Part shown: in pieces, positions 1-7,976 of the stretch | Layout of the letters: each line of letters starts with the position of its first letter | Position numbering within the stretch: the first letter of the stretch is position 1 | Source: Acidobacteriaceae bacterium | Lineage (GTDB): Bacteria; Acidobacteriota; Terriglobia; Terriglobales; Acidobacteriaceae | Length of the DNA: 50,130 nucleotides | Assembly: GCA_003142015.1 (NCBI GenBank) | Contig: PLOI01000093.1 | Span: 25,464 to 75,593, forward strand | Direction: 5' to 3' | Translations under genes and position numbers: made by a program | Notes under the pieces: generated by a model | Database searches by the model: none | What the model was told of the DNA's origin: nothing | What the model saw: only the letters and a program-made list of their open reading frames with translations

Positions 1-141
1 GGTGGAATGAAAGAGCTGTCGAGGATGGGGTAAACCCTGGGCCACTGATTGGAAGAAAACACTTGTCGGGTCATCATAGACTTTCTCAGAGCGGCATAAA
101 TTTGTGGAAGGAAGAAAAGGCGATACTCCGGTCGTTGAGGT
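1..141. other. Left edge, no gene recognised
   Basis: Nothing convincing is visible here. One short plus-strand frame is open from the window edge to a TAA at 31-33 and could be the last codons of an upstream gene, but it is too short to identify. Confidence 0.3.
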
Positions 142-612
142 TCATCCTTTTCGCGCTTCAGCCTCGGCCAACCATCCTCGGCGCAATTTCTCCGCCGGGA
201 TGCTCGAAAGGTAAGGCTTGATGTCGAGAATCGGAGTGCCGTCGAGCATGTCCACGCCACGAACGCGGAGTTCTCCGCCTTGGCGGCCTAGCAGCTCAAC
301 GATTGTGAGGCCGATCGGGTTGGGGCGGCGCGGAGATCGAGTTGTAAACAGGCCGTGGGGGCGATCGTCGGAGGGCGGCGTGACCATCAAATCGAAGCCC
401 TCTGAACGATCGAAGGCCCAAAGCACGATGAGGTGCGAGTAGCCATCGATGTCGGTGAGACCGAGTCTGAATGCGGGCAGGATATCGAGCACACCTTCTG
501 CCTCGTGCCTGGCGCCAAGCCCCTTCGGAATTGCTTCTGTATTTTTGAATGGACTGCGTACAAATCCAATCGGCTGCGGAGTAAACATAGGCGCCAGTGC
601 CTCTACAGTCAT
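142..612 (-). CDS. trmO: TrmO-like tRNA methyltransferase (TsaA family)
   Basis: Predicted SAM-dependent enzyme that N6-methylates threonylcarbamoyl-adenosine (t6A) at position 37 of tRNA. The TsaA/TrmO family signature is clear: an N-terminal QPIGFVRSPF segment, a central HLIVLWAFDR strand, the hallmark RSPRRPNPIGLT motif, and a late LDIKPYL motif. At 156 residues it is a single TsaA domain, shorter than E. coli TrmO (about 235 aa), which has an additional C-terminal domain. The ATG at 612 was chosen because the frame upstream to 669 runs into the repeated AACAGGGA-type inverted repeat at 638-720; the next Met (588) is also possible. No strong Shine-Dalgarno is seen. Family assignment is confident; the exact substrate is inferred from the family. 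Confidence 0.85.
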   Translation of the reverse strand: MTVEALAPMFTPQPIGFVRSPFKNTEAIPKGLGARHEAEGVLDILPAFRLGLTDIDGYSHLIVLWAFDRSEGFDLMVTPPSDDRPHGLFTTRSPRRPNPIGLTIVELLGRQGGELRVRGVDMLDGTPILDIKPYLSSIPAEKLRRGWLAEAEARKG

Positions 613-637
613 CTTAAACCCGAGCCAGTGCTGAAAA

Positions 638-720
638 CAGGGAACAGAAACCCCAAGCTTGCCGATCACCTGGCTTCCGCTAACGGTTTTCTGTACCCTG
701 TTCCCTGTTCCCTGCTTCTT
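638..720. repeat. Inverted heptamer-type repeat (AACAGGG family)
   Basis: The arm at about 640-656 (AACAGGGAACAGAAACC) is answered in inverted orientation by GGTTTTCTGTACCCTGTTCC and further CCCTGTT units up to about 716. Similar 7-nt-period repeats occur at 36089-36128. The element lies between two minus-strand genes and could form a hairpin. Confidence 0.6.
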
Positions 721-1222
721 ACATTTCGTCCGCCGACGGGCCGTAGGTTCCGGGGATCGGCTTGTCGAGCAGGCGCAGATAAACGCCCAACTGCGCGCGG
801 TGATGCACCAGGTGGTTCATCACCATGTCGCGAAAGACTTGACCGCGCGGCTCGTCGATCCATTTCTGCCCGCCGAAGATAAATTGCCAGTGCTCGTCCC
901 ACTTGGCAGGCGTGGTCGCAACCAGCGCCTCGCGCACCCCGACCAGTTCGCGGTCAAACTTCTCCAGCAGCGCAGCCTTGCTCGCGGGCACATACTGTTC
1001 CCATTTGTGGTCAGCGGGAAACTCCAATTTGTCCAAGGTCAGCGTGTGCAGCGCCCAATCTCCCGTCATATCGGTAATATGCCCGGCTAACCTGCCCAGA
1101 GCCATGGATTTGGGGTGGGGTTTGTAGTTGAAATCAGCGTCTGCGGGAATCGCCTCCAGCATCTTGCGCGTCTTGGCGGTCTCACGGTCGTATTCGGCAA
1201 GCAGCTCTTTTTGAAAGTCCAT
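719..1222 (-). CDS. DinB/YfiT-like four-helix metal-binding protein
   Basis: A 167-residue protein of the DinB fold, a four-helix bundle that usually holds a divalent metal through three histidines. Candidate ligands are in GRLAGHITDM near residue 50 and the pair in MNHLVHHRAQL near residues 133-137, followed by the typical LGVYLRLLD end and a PGTYGPS tail. Members of this family include thiol-S-transferases and many stress-induced proteins of unknown activity; no specific substrate can be given. The start at 1222 (MDFQKELL) fits the domain boundary; a longer in-frame extension to 1567 overlaps the neighbouring hydrolase gene and looks non-coding. Confidence 0.85.
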   Translation of the reverse strand: MDFQKELLAEYDRETAKTRKMLEAIPADADFNYKPHPKSMALGRLAGHITDMTGDWALHTLTLDKLEFPADHKWEQYVPASKAALLEKFDRELVGVREALVATTPAKWDEHWQFIFGGQKWIDEPRGQVFRDMVMNHLVHHRAQLGVYLRLLDKPIPGTYGPSADEM

Positions 1223-1323
1223 CAAAGCAACCTCCCAGTTGCGAAACCAGCATACCCGATTCCAAACGAAAAAGCGAAGAAAAAGCGATAAATTCTTTTG
1301 CGCTGAAAACCGGCCGCACCGCC

Positions 1324-2190
1324 CTACCGGAACCGCGTTGAGGCAAGGGCCGACGAGAAAGCCTCCTGCCAACCGTTGCCGGGCGGCGACGGCGATCCCT
1401 GGGGCGGCACATTGACGGGGAGCGGCAGGCGGTCGGGCTCGGGATAGTCGATTTGCAGGTAGTTTCCGTGCTCGAAGTTCCAGTTGTCGGGAATCGCGAA
1501 TGGCGCCTGGAAGTTCGCCGGCCAGGGCGCTGCCGGACCGCAATGGCCCAGGGCCGCACGCCACCACGGATGGCCTTCCGCGATGATGCCGGCAAAGAGA
1601 TTGCCCAGCGGAAATGCCACCGACAGCACTTCATCCTTCTTCGAGGAGAGAACCGAGATGGCACCGATTTTTGCCGCGGTCGTCTGGAACCCCGTCGTAA
1701 GGCAGTCGTCATCGATTGCCGGGGCCATTAGCAGGAGGCGGCGGACCGGCAGGCTCAGATTGGAGATGGTCGACAACACCACGCGCGCGCCCAGGCTATG
1801 CGAGGCAAAGGAGACGCTGGCCGCCTGCCGGAAGTTGGCGTTGATAAATTCCGCGGCCATGCCGCCGGCCTGGTTGGCTACCAGAGCCTCATTGGGGTAA
1901 TCGAGCCCGTGCGCCCACACCGAGTCTCCCGGCCAAAGCAAGCCCACGAAAGCGGAGGATTGCGGCAGTTGCAGCAGGCTCGCCCAGTTCGACAGGCAAC
2001 TGATGCCGTCCGCGCGATTCACATTGAAGCCGTGAGTCGCGACCAGTACGTTCTGGCCCAGGATTGAGTCGAGCAGAGCGTTCTGGCTCAGGCCCGTGTA
2101 GTCGCCGATATTCGTGCCTTGATTGACGGCGACGGTGCGGGCCAATTCCCCGCCGACTGCCGAGAGGCGCAGATCGATGAATTGCGTCAT
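1324..2190 (-). CDS. Alpha/beta hydrolase, DUF900-type
   Basis: A 288-residue cytoplasmic-looking protein with an alpha/beta-hydrolase core. An oxyanion-type strand VATHGFNVNR lies at residues 50-59, followed by FVGLLWPGDS and then the nucleophile elbow SHSLG (residues 130-134, Ser132). The layout and the WPGDS strand resemble the DUF900/lipase-like hydrolases. A His-containing loop (EHGNYLQIDYP) near residue 230 could supply the catalytic histidine. The C-terminus is Pro/Gly/Ser rich. The gene starts only 6 nt after the stop of the membrane protein gene at 2197-2883, so the two are almost certainly one transcript. The substrate is unknown; esterase or lipase activity is only a possibility. 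Confidence 0.75.
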   Translation of the reverse strand: MTQFIDLRLSAVGGELARTVAVNQGTNIGDYTGLSQNALLDSILGQNVLVATHGFNVNRADGISCLSNWASLLQLPQSSAFVGLLWPGDSVWAHGLDYPNEALVANQAGGMAAEFINANFRQAASVSFASHSLGARVVLSTISNLSLPVRRLLLMAPAIDDDCLTTGFQTTAAKIGAISVLSSKKDEVLSVAFPLGNLFAGIIAEGHPWWRAALGHCGPAAPWPANFQAPFAIPDNWNFEHGNYLQIDYPEPDRLPLPVNVPPQGSPSPPGNGWQEAFSSALASTRFR

Positions 2191-2196
2191 GGCGGC

Positions 2197-2883
2197 CTAC
2201 TTCTTTATCTGCTGCATGGTATTCACAGCCGTTGCCAGTGCGCTGGAGAGATCTTTGGCGATAGGCGCCAGCGGAGTAGCCAATAGACCGGCCATGAGCG
2301 CTATCCCCAGATCATTGGAATGAATGTAATCCCAGAAAGAGCTGTTCTTGACGATCCATCCCCCGATAAAGGCCAGAAGCACCGCAAAAACCGAGGCCGC
2401 GATGCGAGTCCCGTTGGTGTATTCGTGATCAGAACGCTGATAGGCCTCATCCAGCAAGGCGGTAAGAATGAAATCGAAGCGCGCGTACACGTCGCTCTGA
2501 TCAGGTTTGAGCGGAGTGCCGCTGGCGATACTCGCAGCCACGATCTTGAGTACGGCATGGTCCACTCCGGTGGCCTTGGCGAGAGCGGCGGCATTGCTGT
2601 GATTCAGTCCCACTTTGATCAGGGACTTCGCAATGGCCTTCTGGCTGGTTAGATCCTGGCCGTTATACCAGTTGGCCTTTACCGTCTCCACGATCTTGTC
2701 CTGAGTGAGCCCATTCGCCCCAGTGCCGGGCGTCAGCAACCTCACCACCGTCTCAATTCGCTTGAACCCGATGCGATTCACTCCACCGGCAAATGGCTTG
2801 GTCGAGTCCACCAGGCCGAAGGCCGCGGTTCCCAGGCCGCCGATCGCCGTGATGATGTTCGGAAGATTCTGAAGTATGCTCAT
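2197..2883 (-). CDS. Membrane protein of unknown function paired with hydrolase
   Basis: A 228-residue protein I do not recognise. It has a hydrophobic N-terminal stretch (about residues 5-22), a soluble helical middle of about 130 residues with two Ala-rich helices, and two C-terminal hydrophobic segments (IAASVFAVLLAFIGGWIV, then LGIALMAGLLATPLAP), ending in a short amphipathic Lys-tailed helix. No catalytic motif is visible. The start at 2883 is preceded by a G-rich Shine-Dalgarno-like stretch; an upstream in-frame Met at 2916 is possible. It is the first gene of a two-gene unit with the DUF900-type hydrolase, which suggests that the hydrolase acts with or near this membrane anchor. That pairing is inference. 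Confidence 0.6.
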   Translation of the reverse strand: MSILQNLPNIITAIGGLGTAAFGLVDSTKPFAGGVNRIGFKRIETVVRLLTPGTGANGLTQDKIVETVKANWYNGQDLTSQKAIAKSLIKVGLNHSNAAALAKATGVDHAVLKIVAASIASGTPLKPDQSDVYARFDFILTALLDEAYQRSDHEYTNGTRIAASVFAVLLAFIGGWIVKNSSFWDYIHSNDLGIALMAGLLATPLAPIAKDLSSALATAVNTMQQIKK

Positions 2884-2979
2884 GCCCCATTCCCCCCGTT
2901 TTGTATTGTTCACCAATATATGCGAATAACAAGCAGGTGCATAAGAATTTTTTTGGATTTCTTATCGCCAGGCGCCGGC

Positions 2980-4332
2980 CTATTTGGCCTTGTCAGCCAG
3001 GAAGTTCTCCATGAACTTGGTGTCGAACTTGCCCGCGCGGAAGCCGGGATCTGCGAAGATCGCCTGATGCAGCGGGATCGAAGTCTCGATGCCCTGCACG
3101 ATGAACTGGCTCAGCGCGCGCTCCATCTTCGCAATCGCTTCACTCCGGTCACGCCCGTGCACAATCAGCTTGGCAATCAGCGAGTCGTAATAAGGCGGGA
3201 CCTCGCTCTCGGCATACTGCGCCGTGTCCACGCGTACGCCGTTGCCACCGGGCACGTTGAAGGCCGTAATCCTGCCCGCCGACGGGGTAAACTTCACCGG
3301 ATGTTCGGCGTTGATGCGGCACTCCATCGCGTGGCCGCGAATTTCCAGTTTCGCCGGCAAAATCGCGTCCAGCCGCTCTCCGCTGGCAATCAGCAACTGC
3401 GCCTTCACCAGGTCCACGCCGGTGATGGCTTCGGTGATGGGGTGCTCCACCTGTATGCGGGTGTTCATCTCGATGAAGTGGAGCTGCCGTTCGTCGTCCA
3501 TCAGAAATTCCACCGTGCCGGCGTTCTGGTAGCCTATCTCCTTGAGGCAGTGGCAGAGCGTGCGGCCAATCTCCTCGCGCATCTTCGGCGTCACCTGCAA
3601 GCTGGGCGCCTCTTCGATGAGTTTTTGATGACGCCGCTGGATGGAGCACTCGCGCTCAAAGAGCGTGGCCACATTGCCGTACTCGTCGGCCAGCACCTGG
3701 AACTCGATGTGGCGCGGGTTCTCGACGAACTTTTCCATGTACAGCTCGCCGTTGCCGAAGGCGTTGGCCGCCTCGGTCGAGGCCGCATGGAAGAGATTGG
3801 GCAACTCTTCCGGGGCGCGCACGATTCTCATGCCTCGTCCGCCGCCGCCCGCCTTGGCCTTGAGAATGACCGGATAGCCCACCTTCAGAGCCCAACCCTG
3901 CGCCTCCTCAGTCGTGGCCACCACGCCGTCAGAGCCCGGAAGAATAGGCACCCCGGCCCGCTTCATCGCCTGGCGCGCCTTGTCCTTTTCGCCCATCAGC
4001 CGTGTGACCTCAGGCGGAGGGCCAATGAATTTGATGTTCGAGGCGCGGCAAACTTCGGCGAAGTTGGCGTTCTCGCTCAGCAGGCCGTAGCCGGGATGAA
4101 TCGCGTCCACATCGGCGATCTCGGCCGCGGAGATGACCGCCGGCACGTTCAGGTAGCTGTCGGCCGCGCGCGGAGGACCGATGCAAATGGCCTCGTCGGC
4201 AAAGCGCACATGCAGCGAATGACGGTCGGCCTCGCTATAGACCGCGACCGTGCGAATGCCGAGTTCCCGGCACGCGTTCAACACGCGCAGCGCGATTTCA
4301 CCGCGATTGGCTACCAGTACTTTACGAAGCAT
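2980..4332 (-). CDS. accC: Biotin carboxylase subunit of acetyl-CoA carboxylase
   Basis: Catalyses ATP- and bicarbonate-dependent carboxylation of biotin on AccB, the first half-reaction of malonyl-CoA formation for fatty acid synthesis. The 450-residue length matches AccC. It shows the N-terminal domain start [14 protein letters not shown], the ATP-grasp glycine loop [12 protein letters not shown], the active-site segment [14 protein letters not shown], and the C-terminal domain beginning near TPSAGRI. It lies 137 bp downstream of accB on the same strand; that spacer carries a 9-nt tandem repeat and a hairpin, so some control of the accC/accB ratio is possible. After the stop, 2941-2965 holds a short ATAAGAA/TTCTTAT inverted repeat. 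Confidence 0.97.
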   Translation of the reverse strand: MLRKVLVANRGEIALRVLNACRELGIRTVAVYSEADRHSLHVRFADEAICIGPPRAADSYLNVPAVISAAEIADVDAIHPGYGLLSENANFAEVCRASNIKFIGPPPEVTRLMGEKDKARQAMKRAGVPILPGSDGVVATTEEAQGWALKVGYPVILKAKAGGGGRGMRIVRAPEELPNLFHAASTEAANAFGNGELYMEKFVENPRHIEFQVLADEYGNVATLFERECSIQRRHQKLIEEAPSLQVTPKMREEIGRTLCHCLKEIGYQNAGTVEFLMDDERQLHFIEMNTRIQVEHPITEAITGVDLVKAQLLIASGERLDAILPAKLEIRGHAMECRINAEHPVKFTPSAGRITAFNVPGGNGVRVDTAQYAESEVPPYYDSLIAKLIVHGRDRSEAIAKMERALSQFIVQGIETSIPLHQAIFADPGFRAGKFDTKFMENFLADKAK

Positions 4333-4349
4333 TCATGACCTTTTGGAGC

Positions 4350-4397
4350 GTGGTTAGCGTTTTTGGCGTTATTAGCGTCGTTAGCGGTGTTAGCAGC
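4350..4397. repeat. Five-copy 9-nt tandem repeat
   Basis: Read on the gene strand, about five imperfect copies of a GCTAACNAC-like 9-mer follow one another in the accB-accC spacer. It is a short-sequence tandem repeat; variation in copy number would change spacing and mRNA structure between the two genes. Confidence 0.7.
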
Positions 4398-4410
4398 TTA
4401 AGCTGGGTGC

Positions 4411-4450
4411 CCCATCCTTGCCGCGTCTTTGTTGTTGCGGCAAGGGTGGG
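4411..4450. repeat. REP-like hairpin (CCCATCC / GGGTGGG family)
   Basis: CCCATCCTTGCCGC (4411-4424) pairs with GCGGCAAGGGTGGG (4437-4450), 14 bp with one G-U wobble and a 12-nt loop, preceded by GGTGC. The same stem type, inverted, occurs at 48124-48154. It is a dispersed intergenic palindrome and could also act as an attenuator between accB and accC. Confidence 0.75.
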
Positions 4451-4469
4451 ATCACTCCGCTCGTCTTCA

Positions 4470-4961
4470 CTACCCCAGCCGGATGGTAAAGAGGGGCTGC
4501 CCAAACTCGATGGGCTGGCCGTTGGCAACCATGCACTTGACGATCTCGCCCTCGGCATCGGACTCGATCTCGTTCATCAGCTTCATGGCCTCGACAATGC
4601 CAATCACCTGCCCCTTGGTCACGTGATCGCCGGGAGCGACAAACTGCGCGGAGCCGGGCGAAGGCGAGCCGTAAAACGTGCCGACGATGGGCGACTTGAC
4701 CAGGTGCAGCCCGGTCTCCGTCCCCGCAGGCTCAGGCGCCGACTCCGGCGGATGACCAGCAGCGCCAGCGGCTTGCGACACTCCATGCGGAGCCGAACCG
4801 ATCAGGCGCGCCAACTCCGCCAATCCGGGCGATGAAGCCTCAGGCTGGTTGAATTTGAGCCGGATCTTCAGGTCGCCACGGTCCAAATCAAACTCAGCAA
4901 TCTGATGTTCCTTCAGAAATTCAACCAGTTGTTTCAAATCTGCGATGTCTTGTGGTTTCAT
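4470..4961 (-). CDS. accB: Biotin carboxyl carrier protein of acetyl-CoA carboxylase
   Basis: Carries the covalently bound biotin that shuttles between biotin carboxylase and carboxyltransferase. The protein is 163 residues: an N-terminal helical part that begins with a typical IADLKQLVEFLKEH, a flexible Ala/Pro/Glu-rich linker (about residues 50-85), and the biotinyl domain starting at SPIVGTFYGSPSPG. The biotinylation motif EAMKLMNEI is intact with Lys127. It is preceded by pepP about 85 bp upstream and followed by accC on the same strand, a gene order seen in many bacteria (Xaa-Pro peptidase, accB, accC). Confidence 0.97.
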   Translation of the reverse strand: MKPQDIADLKQLVEFLKEHQIAEFDLDRGDLKIRLKFNQPEASSPGLAELARLIGSAPHGVSQAAGAAGHPPESAPEPAGTETGLHLVKSPIVGTFYGSPSPGSAQFVAPGDHVTKGQVIGIVEAMKLMNEIESDAEGEIVKCMVANGQPIEFGQPLFTIRLG

Positions 4962-5045
4962 TCGTTCCTTGACTCTCCCCCATGTAGGCGAGATGGCTGG
5001 TTCATCATTCCGGCTCGACGTTCCTGCTCAACGTTCAGTGGTCCG

Positions 5046-6155
5046 TCAGAGTTCGATCAGCGCCTTGGGCGCCGGGGTGAGCACCTGACCTCCGCTTCGG
5101 GTTACAGCCACCATGTCCTCGATGCGGATGCCGAACTGACCGGCCAGATAAACTCCCGGCTCGATCGTAATGACCATGCCGGGGAGCAGCCTGGTTTTCT
5201 GTCCGGCGCCGATGCGTGGCGGCTCGTGAATCTCCAGGCCAAGACCATGGCCGGTGGAGTGGGAAAATGCCTCTGCCAATCCTGCCCTGCGCAACACGCC
5301 GCGGGCTGCCTCGTCTACCTCCGCACAGCTTACGCCCGGCATTACCGCGGCGACCCCGGCCTCCTGAGCCTCCAACACCGCCTCATAGGCTCTGCGCTCG
5401 TTGGCCTTTGGCCTGCCCAGATGAACGGTCCGGGTCATATCCGAGCAATACCCATTGAGAATAACACCGAAGTCGAGGGTCACAAAGCCGTTACGCGGAA
5501 GCCGAGCGGCGGTAGCGTGCCCGTGCGGCAGCGCCGAACGGGCACCGGCGGCGACAATGGTCTCGAAGGACATTCCCTCTGCGCCAAGCAGACGGGCCTG
5601 ATGCTCAAGTTCCGCAGCCACTTCAAATTCCTTCAGGCCGGGCCGGATGAAGCCCAGAATATGCTCGAAGAGATTGCAGCCCGCGAGCGCCGCTTCACTC
5701 ATCAGCGCCAGTTCGTCCTCGTCCTTCACCTGGCGCAGTGGCTCAACCAGCGGCGCGGCCAGCGCAGAAAGGAAGCTGCGGCGAAGCCGAGCTGGCAAAG
5801 CCGCCCGATAGCGATCGAGATTGGCGACAGTGGTTTGAGCCGGATCGAATCCAGCAAACTCGACGCCGGGCTGCGCGGCCAGCCATTGCGCGGCAGCCAC
5901 AGCCGGAGAACTGGCCACGATTTCGATCTGGGCGACCGTAACCTCTTCAGCCGCCTGCGTTTTGTAGCGCCCATCGGTAAACAGGCGCGCACTGCGGCGG
6001 GTAACAGCCAGCGCGGCGCTCGAGCCGGTGAATCCAGAAAGGTAGCGAAGATCGGGAAGATAGGTAACCAGCAGGCCATGCAGCCCAGCTTTGGTCAAAC
6101 GGCGGCGAAGAAGCCCAATGCGACGAGAGTGGTCCACCTGTTGAGGATAAATCAC
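5046..6155 (-). CDS. pepP: Xaa-Pro aminopeptidase, M24 family
   Basis: Metalloaminopeptidase of the pita-bread fold that removes an N-terminal residue preceding proline. The 369-residue protein has a creatinase-like N-terminal domain (about residues 10-135, including YLSGFTGSSAAL and LFTDGRYKTQA) and a catalytic M24 domain. All five metal ligands can be assigned: Asp in TLDFGVILNG, Asp in CSDMTRTVH, His in STGHGLGLEIHE, Glu in ITIEPGVYL and Glu in GIRIEDMVAV. It is the likely first gene of pepP-accB-accC. Cytoplasmic, no signal peptide. pepQ-like dipeptidase specificity cannot be excluded. Confidence 0.92.
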   Translation of the reverse strand: MIYPQQVDHSRRIGLLRRRLTKAGLHGLLVTYLPDLRYLSGFTGSSAALAVTRRSARLFTDGRYKTQAAEEVTVAQIEIVASSPAVAAAQWLAAQPGVEFAGFDPAQTTVANLDRYRAALPARLRRSFLSALAAPLVEPLRQVKDEDELALMSEAALAGCNLFEHILGFIRPGLKEFEVAAELEHQARLLGAEGMSFETIVAAGARSALPHGHATAARLPRNGFVTLDFGVILNGYCSDMTRTVHLGRPKANERRAYEAVLEAQEAGVAAVMPGVSCAEVDEAARGVLRRAGLAEAFSHSTGHGLGLEIHEPPRIGAGQKTRLLPGMVITIEPGVYLAGQFGIRIEDMVAVTRSGGQVLTPAPKALIEL

Positions 6156-6241
6156 GGACGGGCTGGGATCGGCTTCACAGCCCCTGTCCTTGCAACGAAT
6201 TCAGGGACACACCAGCTATTCAGCTTGACGAGCCGGAATCC

Positions 6242-6253
6242 AATACCGGTATT
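6242..6253. promoter_or_regulatory. 12-nt perfect palindrome upstream of pepP
   Basis: AATACCGGTATT is self-complementary and sits in the 109-bp gap between the broken protease gene and pepP, about 87 nt before the pepP start. It could be an operator, but no regulator is known. Confidence 0.3.
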
Positions 6254-6264
6254 AACAACCTACT

Positions 6265-7208
6265 CTACTGCTTGACAGTGCTCTGATGCTGCGAGATGTA
6301 CGCTTCACGGGAGCCCTTTTGCTCAGGTGCGTCGAGAAGAGCCTTAAGGTCATCGGCTGGCACTACCATAGCTACTCCGCTATTCGCCCGCCCAGTTCCC
6401 TTAACCGTCGTCGCAATTTCCAAGTTAAAATTCTCATCTTCGTAATAGTACCCGCTGACAACGCCAAGTAGGTGGTAACCACCAACCCCTAACCAGCTGC
6501 TGGCCACCATGACCGGCGAGCCACTGTTCCCGCCGAATATGTGGGCGTCGCAAAGGTACACGGTCCCTGGCTTTCCCGTAGTTGTCATCATCGGTTCGTC
6601 CGGAACCATTGCGACCGAACGATAGCCTGAAACCGACGATCTCCGGAAAACTGGTAAAAGTAACCAGACAAGATGATTGGGCTGCCCTCCGCAATCTGAT
6701 TGCTGGCCATGAAATCTTTTGTGGCGAAATCGTCAACGGGAATAGAGTCAATTAGCAGGTCATCCGGCATGCCGACCGGCATCGCAGCAAGGTCAATGGA
6801 ATCATCGGTTGGAAAAGCCCACGCGGCTGGACTCGCGTCGAGCCTTCTCGAAGAGCCGTCTTTGGCGTTGACGCGGATCTTCAACTCCAGTACTTCCCTG
6901 GGGTGGTTTTGCTCGTCCCAACATTGAGCCACGTGCCGATTGGTCACCAGATACGTAAAAGATTGACCTTTAAGAAGCCGAGGGTCGGTATACGCGACCA
7001 GGAATCCAGTGCCCGCGGCGAGTACTAACAAGTTCCCGTCTTTGCACCGCAACTCGACGTTCACGACTGCCCTCTTGAGCTGTACTCCAAAAGGTGGTAC
7101 AGAGCGGTCGGGTTTCTTGAGGGTAAGTATCTGGTCTTGAGCCTCTGCGAGAGACGCGATAGTGAAAAGACAAAAAACAGCTAGCATTATTGGTCGGCGC
7201 ACATACAC
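6265..7208 (-). pseudogene. Trypsin-like serine protease, split by a frameshift
   Basis: Two overlapping minus-strand frames together make one secreted trypsin-like protease. The first (7208 to 6588, 206 aa) has a signal peptide (IMLAVFCLFTIASLAEA), the catalytic His in VTNRHVAQC (His92) and a candidate Asp in DDSIDLAAM (Asp139), then goes out of frame after AIVRSQ and stops. The second (6609 to 6265, 114 aa) continues with MVPDEPMM and carries the catalytic serine in HIFGGNSGSPVMVAS. The catalytic triad is therefore shared by two frames that overlap by 22 nt. One extra nucleotide near 6610 would restore a continuous reading RSQMVPDEP. It is either a recent pseudogene, a sequencing error or, less likely, a recoding site; no slippery run is visible. 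Confidence 0.75.
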
Positions 7209-7308
7209 CTCCCGTTCCTTCTAATTGTAAGAACGCTTATGCAAGAAAACCTTGCAATAAAAGTTACTCCCTTGGCATTCTATGTGCCTTCGGTCGAACC
7301 GCCGCCCT

Positions 7309-7578
7309 TTAGAACGCCGGCCTTACCGGCTTCTTCTCGCGCGGATCGAGTTCAGCGTCGGCGGCGTGAAGATCGCTCTGCCGATCCATCCACTCGTCCA
7401 TACGAGAGCGCTTGAAGCGCCAGCGGTTGCCCAGCTTGAAGGCGGGCACAAAGCCCTCCGACGCGTACTTGTAGAGCGTGTCAGACGAGATGCCGAGATA
7501 CTCCGAGGCCTGACGAATGTCCATGACCTCGCGCACCTCAGAGACCAGCAGATTGGAGCGGACGGCGGCGCTGTGCAT
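7309..7578 (-). CDS. Excisionase-type helix-turn-helix DNA-binding protein
   Basis: An 89-residue protein with a MerR-like/excisionase winged helix: MDIRQASEYLGISSDTLYKYASEGFVP is a typical binding-domain helix pair (split here by position, residues 19-45), followed by the wing KLGNRWRFKRSRMDEWMDRQ. Such small proteins act as transcription factors or, in mobile elements, as recombination directionality factors; no integrase is nearby, so a regulator is more likely. The start at 7578 has a run of six Gs as Shine-Dalgarno about 5 nt upstream. The tail is charged (DPREKKP). It stands alone, divergent from the TPR gene, with its own promoter candidate at 7641-7670. Confidence 0.8.
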   Translation of the reverse strand: MHSAAVRSNLLVSEVREVMDIRQASEYLGISSDTLYKYASEGFVPAFKLGNRWRFKRSRMDEWMDRQSDLHAADAELDPREKKPVRPAF

Positions 7579-7976
7579 GATTGCCCCCCGAAGGCAGAGC
7601 TTCCCCGAACGAGATTCCGGCACGGCTGCCGGTAATCTTGTATATAACGCGGTTTCAACCGGCATTTCAAGGGTTTTCAGGGAGTTACAGGAAATTAACG
7701 GTTTCCTGTCGTCCATCCTGGTTTGGACCGAGCCTGACCTGCCTGCCTGAGACCCAGTATCTTGGGCTGTCAGTAGCGCCACCCCCCAAGGGTTGGGTTG
7801 TTGCGGCAGATGGTGCGCTATTCGGGGCCACGCATAAAGGAAGCCGTCAGCGCACCGTACCGAGGCCTGCCGGGTAACTGTTGAGTCGCCGGCGCAATCC
7901 CCGCAGCCAAATGGCCGGCCAAATCGACGGGCAACCCGCAGCCGCGCCTCTGTGTTTTACTGGTGCAGGGAGTTCG
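7579..7976. other. 398-bp divergent intergenic region
   Basis: Lies between the HTH gene and the TPR gene and should hold promoters for both. A minus-strand promoter candidate is listed separately. The rest (7720-7970) is GC-rich with several short palindromic stretches, among them the CCCCCAAGGGTTGGG segment near 7784, and could form a structured leader for the TPR gene. I could not match it to a known riboswitch. Confidence 0.4.
7641..7670 (-). promoter_or_regulatory. Candidate sigma-70 promoter of the HTH gene
   Basis: On the minus strand, TTGAAA (7670-7665) is followed after 18 nt by TATATA (7646-7641). This would give a leader of roughly 55 nt before the ATG at 7578. Based only on hexamer match. 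Confidence 0.45.

Noticed and set aside
2941-2965. Rho-independent terminator after accC
   Set aside because: ATAAGAA/TTCTTAT stem is weak and AT-only, and the T-tract lies in the loop rather than after the stem.
2920-4338. Long open frame opposite accC
   Set aside because: Antisense to a strongly conserved enzyme; composition reflects high-GC codons and it has no family features.
4905-6275. Long open frame opposite pepP
   Set aside because: Antisense shadow of an intact M24 peptidase with all metal ligands.
7720-7970. Possible riboswitch (c-di-GMP or c-di-AMP type) before the TPR gene
   Set aside because: Structured and GC-rich, but I could not place the conserved bases of any known class.
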